A stretch of 10,579 bases of DNA, from assembly GCA_028565635.1 (NCBI GenBank), contig JAOXYB010062190.1:1-10579 (forward strand). Direction: 5' to 3'. Shown one piece after another: positions 1 to 7,140 of this stretch. Origin of the DNA: Phoronis ovalis (lineage: Eukaryota > Phoronida > Phoronidae). The notes beneath the pieces are model-generated. The model was not told where the DNA came from and ran no database searches. It saw only the letters and a list, made by a program, of their open reading frames with translations. Numbering within the stretch: the stretch's first letter is position 1; every line of letters starts with the position of its first letter. Both the position numbers and the translations under genes were made by a program.

Positions 1-447
1 AACTGGACGATTCGAAGGTGGATTCACGAATTTAATGCCATAGGTTGATAGGTGTATTAGGCCAGGTGACATAGATGTCTTTAGAACGAAAGAAACTACA
101 TCATATGATGGGCATCTGTCTGCACCTGCAGACCTCTTGTTAAAAAATTCACAGAAAGACTTAAAAATTATAGCATCCCTGCACTGCAATTTGATCAGAA
201 TTCACGTACAAGTAAATATAGCACTTATTATCTACAGTTATTCCCTAAGTATGCTGATAACGACAGGCTACGTGCATATTTTATATGATAATCTGTTCAC
301 ATGGAATTTTAAACTATCCGTGGGTTTGCGTAAAAAATTATAAACATAAATAAACATCAGAGATGAAAGTTGTTTTTTTAGAAATGATCACTAAAAAGTA
401 TAATATACAAGTAAACATTGGCATTTCTATTGTTTATAATGAAATAA
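1..447. other. Region downstream of the receptor gene; no secure gene
   Basis: This stretch lies beyond the polyA signal of the minus-strand receptor gene. I see no recognisable domain. The first ~200 bases are unusually open on both strands: on the minus strand a frame stays open for about 67 codons from about 203 to the window edge, and on the plus strand a frame is open from 46 to 343 just after a possible acceptor (TAG at 43-45). Neither translation resembles a family I know. An edge fragment of a neighbouring gene or of a transposable element is possible. The rest is plain AT-rich DNA. Confidence 0.4.
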
Positions 448-453
448 TTTATT
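448..453 (-). terminator. Polyadenylation signal of the receptor gene
   Basis: The plus strand reads TTTATT here, which is AATAAA on the minus strand. It lies about 100 bases past the TAG stop at 552-554, so the 3' UTR would be short (roughly 115-130 bases). This is the first canonical signal I found after the stop. Cleavage would fall about 10-30 bases further left. AATAAA is common by chance in AT-rich DNA, so this is probable rather than proven. Confidence 0.5.
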
Positions 454-551
454 TTAAAATAATCGAAATGTTACTATAAGAAACTCGATGACTTTTCGTA
501 AAATTCAAAAAAATTAGAGCAATGTCTCTGCCAATGAATGAAATAATTTGA

Positions 552-1245
552 CTATCCAGAATATACATCATTGTCAATCATTTCCATCCTGTCAGAACTA
601 TCAGATAAGTTATCACCAGCACTGTATAAATCATTCTCTATCATTTCGACCTCATCATCGTTACTTGTTTTGTTCTGAGAATGAATTTTGTCCCCACTGA
701 TGTAAGTGCCTTCATTATCTATAGAACAGTCATGCTTATTACCTATATCTTCGTAAACGTGGTAAATTTTGGATGTTGTCTGCTCTACTTGATTTTCCCT
801 TTTTTGTTTATCTGGCTTTGCGTAAAGTTCTTCTAAGTAATGCTGAATCATTCCAACCTCATCGTTTTCATTTGTCTTGTTCTGAGAGTGAATTCCGTCA
901 CCATCAACATGAACCCCTTCGTTATTCGTAATACTGTCATGTTTTGTATCATCAATAGAGCTATATGCATGATCATCATCATGGTTTCGAGTCATATGTG
1001 ATGACGTCTGCTCTGTTTGAGTGTTCCTGGTTTGTTTATTTGGTTTTGCATAAAGTTCTTCTATATCAAGTGATTTACTGGTCTTTCGTACAAAAGTTGA
1101 ATTATTCAGAGTGCCCCCACAATGACCAGGTGTCATATCACCTGTATTTTGTTGATTGTGCACTGCATCTAAACATGCAGATGTGCTGAGTTCCAAGCAG
1201 TCCTTGTCATCCACAGATTTTTCTAATAAGCTTTTCCTTGATCGC
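552..1245 (-). CDS. CUB receptor, last exon: cytoplasmic tail with duplicated tyrosine module
   Basis: This is the last coding exon of the minus-strand receptor, 694 bp ending in TAG at 552-554. The acceptor reads ...ACATTGCAG|GCGATC at 1246-1248. The first base completes an Arg codon split by the phase-2 intron. It encodes about 230 residues that begin with the basic stop-transfer run RSRK. The rest is hydrophilic, acidic and Asn/Thr/Ser-rich, with no hydrophobic segment and no catalytic domain. Two copies of a 76-codon module lie in tandem, each starting EELYAKP. Tyrosine motifs are YAKP twice, YSSI, YEDI, a YSAG and a C-terminal DVYSG. The short motif EMI(E/D)ND(L/V)YS occurs twice near the end. 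YxxP is a known Crk/Nck-type SH2 ligand, YEDI resembles a Src-type SH2 ligand, and YxxI fits AP-2 sorting signals. Binding here is inferred, not shown. The frame is clearly coding: it is long, open and internally duplicated. Confidence 0.88.
606..1061 (-). repeat. Tandem 228-bp duplication within the tail exon
   Basis: Two in-frame units of 228 bp (76 codons) lie at 834-1061 and 606-833 on the minus strand. Both start with GAAGAA CTT/CTTTA followed by the YAKP codons; the Tyr codons at 1050-1052 and 822-824 are exactly 228 bases apart. Shared blocks are EELYAKP(N/D)KQ, a YxxI, KHD, (D/N)NEG, GD-IHSQNKT and DEV-MI. The copies have diverged at many codons but the tyrosines at YAKP and YxxI are kept. 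The first copy ends with HYL leading directly into the second YAKP; the second ends with the DLYSAG motif. Confidence 0.85.
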
Positions 1246-1713
1246 CTGCAATGTATATATTGTATATACATATACATATATATACACACAGTCACATACT
1301 GTTAATACATAGCATATACTTTCAAAAAGAGCGCTGTTCGACTCATAAATCACTACTGGTAGTAGTTTGAAAATACAAGTTTCATTTTAGGAATTAGGTT
1401 GTATTGGATAAGCAACAGGTATTATAAACATAATTGTTATAATTCTAATATTTTTTTATTGGCTCACAATTTTCAAAACTAATACATATATGATACTCGG
1501 ATAAGAATTACTAATTTACGCTACTGTAATTATTACCCAAATCTTTTACAAAATCTCCCAGTTAAACTTGGTTGATATCATTTGTTACTTGTAACATTTA
1601 AACAAGGCGTCACTTAGATATCATATATATTTATCGTCATAATGCCTTTTGTAATACACAAAGAATAAACTATAAAAATTGCAAGCATGTCTTTTCTATT
1701 CGATAAAACTTAC
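1246..1713 (-). other. Receptor intron, phase 2 (TM exon to tail exon)
   Basis: The donor is CGGCG|GTAAGT at 1712-1713, a strong consensus, and the acceptor is TTGCAG at 1246-1248. The intron splits an Arg codon (CG|G). It is AT-rich. A short TA/CA-rich microsatellite (1253-1290) lies right beside the acceptor. I see no other gene in it. Confidence 0.8.
1253..1290. repeat. TA/CA-rich microsatellite
   Basis: This is an imperfect run of TA and CA dinucleotides (ATGTATATATTGTATATACA and on). It lies immediately upstream, in minus-strand terms, of the tail-exon acceptor, where a pyrimidine tract is usual. Length variation here could affect acceptor strength; that is inference. Confidence 0.6.
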
Positions 1714-1801
1714 CGCCGTAAACCAAAGATCAGCAAAAATACTGCAAGAATAACAAGTGCAAGACCTCCAATAGCACCGCCTATTGCTGGGAAAGGGACA
1801 C
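1714..1801 (-). CDS. CUB receptor, transmembrane exon
   Basis: This 88-bp exon lies between acceptor ...TTTTAG at 1802-1804 and donor GTAAGT at 1712-1713. It enters in phase 1 and leaves in phase 2. It encodes about 29 residues: a short VPFP lead, a long uncharged helix rich in Gly, Ala, Leu, Ile and Val (AIGGAIGGLALVILAVFLLI then FGL), and Arg-Arg at its end. With the next exon the junction reads GLRRRSRK, a classic type I stop-transfer sequence. The GG-A-I-GG stretch contains GxxxG-type spacing often linked to helix packing and dimerisation; that role is inferred. The exon was too short to show as a long ORF but splice sites, phase on both sides and hydropathy agree. Confidence 0.88.
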
Positions 1802-2168
1802 CTAAAACAATCATGATTACATTGCATGTTTAGTATAACTGAGGAAAAAAATGTTTTTTATTTTTCAGTTTAAAGAATTCTCTCTGCTCGTCTTGTTTAT
1901 TAGTAAATGCACCTTAAAAAGTTTAAAACGTTATTTTTCCTCTTTGTTTATTGTCCAGGCTACAGTTAAAGTAGATCTTAAGTGGTTAATAATTAATGAC
2001 ACTATTGCAGAAATAAAAAAATCCATTAAATGTACAATTTTGTAGTTTTGTACTATAAATTAAGAAAATTTTTTTTTTTCATGTTTGGGCTACATGGCTG
2101 AAATTAAAAGCTCTGTGTAATCGACTTTTAATTAATAATACAAAACATATCTTTATGTTTACTTGTAC
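1802..2168 (-). other. Receptor intron, phase 1 (stalk to TM exon)
   Basis: The donor is GGAAAAG|GTACAAGT (2167-2168) and the acceptor TTTTAG (1802-1804). The intron is AT-rich with long T and A runs around 2065-2080. Reading frames inside it on the plus strand have no recognisable content and are treated as noise. Confidence 0.75.
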
Positions 2169-2336
2169 CTTTTCCATCTTCAAAGCCATCAGTCACGGGT
2201 GCAGTAAAAGTTATAGATAATTTTTCAACTGTGTGTGTTGTTGGCTGTACTGTCTTCTCTGTCGTGGTGTCTGGCATTTCTGACAGCATACGTGTTGTTG
2301 GCACTGTTGCTTTTGTGGTTGTTAATGGAGATATTG
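2169..2336 (-). CDS. CUB receptor, Thr-rich extracellular stalk exon
   Basis: This 168-bp exon is phase 1-1 and encodes 56 residues between the third CUB domain and the membrane. The acceptor is TTTCCAG at 2337-2339 and the donor GTACAAGT. About 16 of the 56 residues are Thr, in clusters such as PLTTTKATVPTT and PDTTTEK, with several Pro; it ends in the acidic DGFEDGK. This composition is typical of a mucin-like, O-glycosylated juxtamembrane stalk that holds ligand-binding domains away from the membrane. There are no cysteines. Its position directly before the TM exon and matching phases support the assignment. Confidence 0.83.
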
Positions 2337-2646
2337 CTGGAAACAAAAATTAATTTTATTACTCAATCGATTTTAGTAGTTAGTCTCCAATTAGTAATAA
2401 TTTTCAAGAATCGATATCAACATTATTTCGAAGCATTTATGACTGGAACAATTTCACTAACAACTGTCAAATAAACATAGGAGATATTTTATTTACTAAC
2501 ACTAAAATAACTACTGTTAACAGGAAAATGTAAATATGTTGTCCCTATAAGCACATGAGCTCAATGTTTCAGCATGCACTGCATTTATTTTTTAGTCATA
2601 TCACTTTAAAAGTTCATACTTATATAAATTAATGCATGTATCCTAC
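2337..2646 (-). other. Receptor intron, phase 1 (CUB3 to stalk)
   Basis: The donor is GTAAAAG|GTAGGA (2645-2646) and the acceptor TTTCCAG (2337-2339). About 310 bp, AT-rich. I see no other feature in it. Confidence 0.75.
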
Positions 2647-3039
2647 CTTTTACAATTAGAGAAAATCCTGTAGCTTCAATGTCACCATTAGAGCGGAACT
2701 TTAATTTGATGTGGTTACTTGTTGATGTAATGTTGAATTTTTGACTGCCGCATTGTTTATTAATGGTGCCACTGTTTTGACTGCTGGTTAGTGTGTGCAC
2801 TTCCTCAATTGTAAACCAGTCACAGTTACAATTAGAACAGGAATAAAAACCAGTCTCCAACTCAAATGTTACTGTAGCAATCTGGATAAAGGAATACATT
2901 GGGGCTTCAATGTTCATTTCACAGTTTTTATTTTTACCATATGTTAGTGGATGGTTCTGACTTATTATGTATACCGACTCACCATCCAATTGAACACTTT
3001 GATTTGCTGGGCTACACATCTCATAAAACTTGTTCACGC
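2647..3039 (-). CDS. CUB receptor, third CUB domain exon
   Basis: This 393-bp exon is phase 1-1, with acceptor TTTTCAG at 3040-3042 and donor GTAGGA at 2645-2646. It encodes 131 residues forming one divergent CUB domain, an extracellular beta-sandwich module used for protein or carbohydrate binding. Visible CUB landmarks are the first Cys in YEMCSP, the second in NKNCEMNI, the third within SCSNCNCDWF, the fourth in KQCGSQ, and the C-terminal strand pattern LKFRSNGDIEATGFSLIV. The usual NYP motif is weak (QNHPLTYG). The third-Cys region has extra cysteines (three in six residues). Potential N-glycosylation sites are NQS and NIT. It is the most degenerate of the three CUBs; no calcium-site set is obvious. 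It follows CUB2 and precedes the stalk. Confidence 0.85.
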
Positions 3040-3216
3040 CTGAAAATAAATAGCACTTTTTATTAATCCTTTTGCTTATGGGTAGTAAAAATTTAGTATA
3101 ATTACATATTTAAGTAAAATGAAAATGACATACTTTTAGATATTTGTGGCAAAAGCCTTGCAAGTACTCGTCATCTTCTGCATTTTTGTCTTGTGCAGAA
3201 GCTGCACTTATTTTTG

Positions 3217-3589
3217 GGGTACTTCCCCAGGGGGTACTTGACAAAACAGTTGGTAGGGGTATGCGGCCCAGGGTAAAAAACCCTGACCCTGTAGTAAATA
3301 CACGTCCCCAGAAATATACACTGTCATAAATGAAAAACATGAAAAATATACCCTGTTGTAAATAACTTTTGCCGAAATAGATACCCTATGTAAAATGAAC
3401 TTGTAAACTATATACAGTGTGGTAAATAAATGTGGGAAAATTTACGAAGCTTAATTTTCATACCTGTTGTAAATGCATGTTCCAAGAAATACACCCGGTG
3501 GTAAATGTATATTTATTGACAATATATCCTGTGGTAAATATCCAAGAAAAGTATATAGTGACTTTGAATGACAGTACCCCGGGTACTTC
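3217..3589. mobile_element. MITE-like element with ~32-bp internal repeats, intronic
   Basis: The core is about 3231-3580. It starts GGGGTACT and ends AGTACCCC, so the outer 8 bases are inverted; inversion beyond that is weak. The direct repeat GGGTACTTC flanks it at 3217-3225 and 3581-3589, but because the ends are themselves palindromic this may not be a true target duplication. The interior holds eight degenerate copies of ~32 bp. There is no transposase. It is best read as a non-autonomous DNA element carrying a minisatellite; the family is not identified. Confidence 0.5.
3286..3555. repeat. Degenerate ~32-bp tandem repeat, about eight copies
   Basis: Each unit begins near ACCCTGTGGTAAATA and is followed by a CAAGAAATAT-like stretch. 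Unit starts are about 3286, 3318, 3350, 3383, 3414, 3462, 3493 and 3526. Spacing is 31-33 bp except one gap of 48 bp, about one and a half units. Conservation is strongest at CCTGT-GTAAAT. Confidence 0.7.
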
Positions 3590-3855
3590 TGCTGGTTGCA
3601 TTTGATAAAGAGTACTTACCCTATAATATTATAAAAGTCTGTTATCAAATAGGAATACCTTTGATTGCAAGGAATCATGTACTAGGTTTATCTGCTAATT
3701 CGCATGCCAATATTTCAAGTTACTAACACTAAAAACATCTGATCTAGCATTTATCTGGGAAACTTCTGTTGTGCTAATAAAACTGACACGGTCTTTACTG
3801 TAGGAAAAGGTACATGTATGTACATAACGATATTTTGCTGCAAAATTAATTGTAC

Positions 3856-4239
3856 CGTGATATTCCAGAATAAAACCTCTATTATTTTCTGTAATGCTGC
3901 TGCTGAACTCGACCCTCACATTCACTCGAGGATATACTAGTATACATGTAGGTGAAGATGGACCATTTCCTGAAATTTTGTCTGTTATGTTCATTCCATC
4001 TTGATATACTTTTAACCAGTCACATTTACCGTCGTGACAGTTATGATTATCTAATTTAAAATCCCGCAACAAAATTTCAAAAACCTCATCACTGAATGAA
4101 ACTGTTACTGAACATAGGCTGTAGTTAAGGTGGAGATAGTTTTGTGGGTAATTTGGTGTAGTGATAATGCCATTGTTTCTGTTAGTCTCGGGTACTGTGC
4201 TTGGTGCTTTACACAGTTCAAATACGGTACTGTCAGTTA
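3856..4239 (-). CDS. CUB receptor, second CUB domain exon
   Basis: This 384-bp exon is phase 1-1; acceptor TTTTCAG at 4240-4242, donor GTACAA at 3854-3855. Its 128 residues make a clear CUB domain. Landmarks are FELCKAP (first Cys), GIITTPNYPQNY (the N-Y-P strand motif), LCSVTVSF (second Cys), HDGKCDWLKVYQDG (third Cys followed by D-W-L-K-V-Y) and VEFSSSITENNRGFILEYHG (C-terminal F-x-S...GF strand). The fourth Cys is present in SPTCILVY, but the usual Cys-Gly is missing. An additional Cys at HNC precedes the third. Potential N-glycosylation sites are NYS and NIT. The junction with CUB1 completes a Val codon (G|TA). The start was placed at the splice acceptor; internal ATG or TTG codons are not starts. 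Confidence 0.9.
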
Positions 4240-4858
4240 CTGAAAATAAAATGAAGCAAATTAAAATTTTAATATAATATAAACCAATTGAATGTTTAAT
4301 GAACTAACAAAATGATTAATATCAAACTCATGCAGTAATAGTGCAGCTAAATGCACTGGCTATAGATCACTTTAAATTGCTGGACTGTTTTTGTTAACAT
4401 TAAATGTACCTCAAGTCTATTAAGTTAGGAAACATAAATTATGATGTGATGTGATTTGTGATATAGATGTATTTAATAACAGTTTTGGCAAAGTTGCAGA
4501 CATTCACTAAAGTTGTGTTGTTGATCATCAAAAATGTTTTAAATTAATTCAATTATTATTATTAAATTAATTATCATTATCATACTATTCTGAGAATCAG
4601 CATATTAGACGCTAGTAGTTGCATAGTCCTGATATAAGTTCATTGGTAGTAAAAATATAACATTTTCATTTATAAACTGTAATAAAAATTAAGAAGGCTC
4701 CTTAACTTGTCAAGTCTTAATTATGCGATTTAATTTTTTTTTTACCAATTTTGTAGCATTGCTGTACATTGAAAAATGTGAAATATTTTGATGTGTCACA
4801 GTGTAAAAGAAATATTGTAAAAATGCATGTTTAGAGATTTAGTATAATAGTTTTTTAC
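4240..4858 (-). other. Receptor intron, phase 1 (CUB1 to CUB2)
   Basis: The donor is TTACTTAG|GTAAAA (4857-4858) and the acceptor TTTTCAG (4240-4242). About 619 bp, very AT-rich, with a low-complexity ATT/AAT run around 4542-4585. No other gene or element is recognised. Confidence 0.75.
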
Positions 4859-5212
4859 CTAAGTAATTGATTTTAAATCCCATGAACGAGTCCACTGAAG
4901 AATCACTTTGGAACTCCAAGGTTACATTCCCCGAATCAAACTCAAGTTCTATTGGTAGTTGAGAACTAGAGCCACAGTAAGTTTTGAATAAAACTGCCCC
5001 ATGAAATATTTTTAACCAGTCCTTTGCGCAGTGTTTTCCCCACTGGATATCTAACTTCAAAATGACCAGTTTAATAGTTCTGCCCCCAAAAAATATTTTA
5101 CATATCGCATTGTTAGGATAGGCATCTGGATATTGAGGACTAGTGACAGATCCTTGGCTTTCAGTGATGTAAGAAGATCTCGAACAAATATCAAACAGAT
5201 CAAAACTTGCTC
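4859..5212 (-). CDS. CUB receptor, first CUB domain exon
   Basis: This 354-bp exon is phase 1-1; acceptor TTTTTCTTACAG|GAGCAAG at 5213-5215, donor GTAAAA at 4857-4858. Its 118 residues form a good CUB domain. Landmarks are FDICSRS (first Cys), GSVTSPQYPDAYPNNAIC (strand motif plus second Cys), KHCAKDWLKIFHG (third Cys, then D-W-L-K-I), TYCGSS (fourth Cys with the typical Gly) and LEFQSDSSVDSFMGFKINY (F-x-S-D...GF strand). The Asp in KDWL and the Asp in QSDSS match two calcium-site positions of cbCUB domains; the expected Glu before the third Cys is not evident, so calcium binding is uncertain. One N-glycosylation site (NVT) is visible. It is the most upstream exon I can place securely. An ATG at 5238-5240 reads in frame through the acceptor tract, so a first-exon reading is an alternative. 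Confidence 0.9.
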
Positions 5213-7140
5213 CTGTAAGAAAAATAGAAGCAAAAAGCATATAATGTGAGAACTACAATTACTGTCAAATCTGTACCTCAATAGGAGACCTTCAATTGCA
5301 AGTAGACGCGATTGTAGCATATACAAGTATCTGTCTCCAGATGGCCCCTAAAATCAATTTTGGTTGTAAATGAACTTGAAAAAGTCAAAATAGCACATAG
5401 ATGTGTTTTAAAATGTATGTACTAGTTGAGTTTTTCATGAATTAATCTTTTTAGACTTCGTGTTTATAGTAAGCCAGTGACAGATATCTTTCTGAGTTAC
5501 CAACCGTCTAGTAGGCGAATTAACTTGGATGAGACGATTCATCTAACCTTAATCCATATGACTGAATACATATATTGTGCCACAATGTATAGTATCTGTT
5601 GTATCATATAAAAATCTCAATATTGGAGAAAGAGCTTCCTTATGTGTCCCTAATTTATTTTCAAAAGATAATGAGCTGTGCTGTTACCTTTTGCATCAGA
5701 AGTGACAACTCCAGTGTACTCTCCATGCCACCAGCTTAATTTTAAACCTTTAAAAATCAGGCCCAAGTTGAAAACTAATTTATTAACCAATCATCCTATA
5801 TTCATTGATAAGTATCAGATAAAATATTCATTTTCGAATACTGCATGACTGTGTAATTTTGACATTTTCAAGTTAGGGTTTTAGGAGCCAAAAACCTCGT
5901 TTTTTGTACAAATACGTAAACTATCCATTTTTGTCTTCTTATTTTCTTGAATTTAATAGAATTTATATCAGCTGAATCGTAACTTGAAAAGGTAATTAGG
6001 AAATTCTCTAATTCTCTGATTTACCTTGAGAAATTGTTAAAAAACAATTATCATTCCACAGCAATACTATCAGCATCATTATCTTCAATGAAGGGGACGT
6101 GTTTCTTGTGTAGGCCATCTTCAGAATGCTATTTCTTGATAATAGTTGATACAAAAAATTGTATGTTAATATTGTATCATGGAATCATGACCAAACTGTA
6201 CAGTTTAATCCTATTAGTACATTTAACATGATTGTAACTAGTTCTTGAATTATAGCAGTTCAGTATTATTTTTTTTTTAATGTTACTTGCAAGTAAACTT
6301 TACCTACTATTCAGAGTCATATGTTAAATCAGTATGAACTTCCATTGTCCTAAATTTGAATAACCTTGTGCTCAGTAGGAGTGTCCACATATCTGTGCTA
6401 TACAGTTATGGCAATAAATCAAAACAATTAGTAATATGTAGTTAAAACAAGGTCACACAGATACAGCCATACAGTTATAGCTATTAAGGTGTGACATGGG
6501 TAGAAAGCGGGACAATTCCAGCATGTTAAGCATAAAAAGCAAAAAATTATACTAATTAAAACAGAAACTTATACTGTATATTCTCTTAAAACATCTGGCC
6601 CCATCACAAATTGAAAGCTCGCTGGTATAAGAAGTTGTATATGCTGGTCAATGTTAATTATGCCTTTCTTTTAACAAATGTTTCATATATTAACTATTTT
6701 GAAAGCAAGCTACTGTCTGTATTGTAACGGTACTTTGTTGACCAAATGTGGTCATACAAAGTTTAGCATGTTAACCACTTGGTACATAAATTTTATATCA
6801 TACAAAAAGTTAACCAATTTTATATCTACTAAGTGACAATATTTATTATTGCTTTTTCACATTGTCTGAAAAGAGCCTTCTGGTAATCTGAGTTTTAATG
6901 TGAAACGGAAGTTATTATTAATAGGGGAGCAGAAATTGTTGTTGTTTAGGTACGAGTTCATGTCATGTTGCATATTTTGTATTGCATAATTATGAAATTC
7001 TCTATAGTACCAATAAAACCTGTTTGTTTACACATGAATTTTTGTAATCCAAACATAAAATTGGCAACACACCTTTTATTAAATGACTAGAACAATAAAT
7101 GTGGTTAAACTCATTACAAATATGTACAAATAACCATATT
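5213..7140. other. Non-coding stretch: expected 5' part of the receptor gene
   Basis: I find no secure gene here. If the receptor gene starts in the window, its signal-peptide exon should lie in this stretch or further right on the minus strand, but no ATG with a convincing hydrophobic leader and phase-1 donor was found. One candidate small exon is at 5688-5774. The rest is AT-rich, with minor short repeats such as TATACAGTTATGGC-like copies near 6400 and 6470. Confidence 0.5.
5688..5774 (-). CDS. Candidate small phase 1-1 exon upstream of CUB1 (uncertain)
   Basis: On the minus strand a frame is open between a possible acceptor AAATTAG (5775-5777) and a good donor GATGCAAAAG|GTAACA (5686-5687). 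The 87 bp would be phase 1-1 and so splice in frame to CUB1, giving TSDAKG followed by ASFDLF. It would encode 29 residues containing SWWHGEYTGVVTSDAK. The acceptor lacks a pyrimidine tract and I do not recognise the peptide. It could equally be part of a dispersed repeat. It has no start codon or leader, so it would not solve the missing 5' end. Confidence 0.2.

Larger units (their letters stand above)
3040..3855 (-). other. Receptor intron, phase 1 (CUB2 to CUB3), carrying a mobile element
   Basis: The donor is TATCACG|GTACAA (3854-3855) and the acceptor TTTTCAG (3040-3042). About 816 bp. It contains the repeat-bearing element at 3217-3589. From the donor the frame of CUB2 stays open about 53 codons to 3695, so intron retention would give a CUB1-CUB2 product with a short novel tail. 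There is no sign that this is used. Confidence 0.75.

Noticed and set aside
965-1189. Plus-strand open frame opposite the receptor tail exon
   Set aside because: It is antisense to a well-supported, internally duplicated coding exon and shows no domain.
2235-2474. Plus-strand Leu-rich frame that looks like a membrane helix
   Set aside because: It is the antisense of the Thr/Pro-rich stalk exon; codons for Thr/Lys/Gln read backwards give Leu/Val/Cys.
3110-3340. Open frames on both strands (3110-3340 minus, 3144-3329 plus)
   Set aside because: They lie in the CUB2-CUB3 intron, partly inside the repeat element, overlap each other and have no recognisable motif.
3286-3555. CRISPR-like array
   Set aside because: Spacing is regular but the repeats are degenerate and the spacers are also similar, and the context is a eukaryotic intron; this is a minisatellite.
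5057-5326. Minus-strand 89-codon open frame with a hydrophobic middle
   Set aside because: It overlaps CUB1 in a different frame, and the hydrophobic part is the translated pyrimidine tract of the CUB1 acceptor.
6034-6231. Plus-strand 65-codon open frame
   Set aside because: No domain, leader or splice context; a length expected by chance in noncoding DNA.
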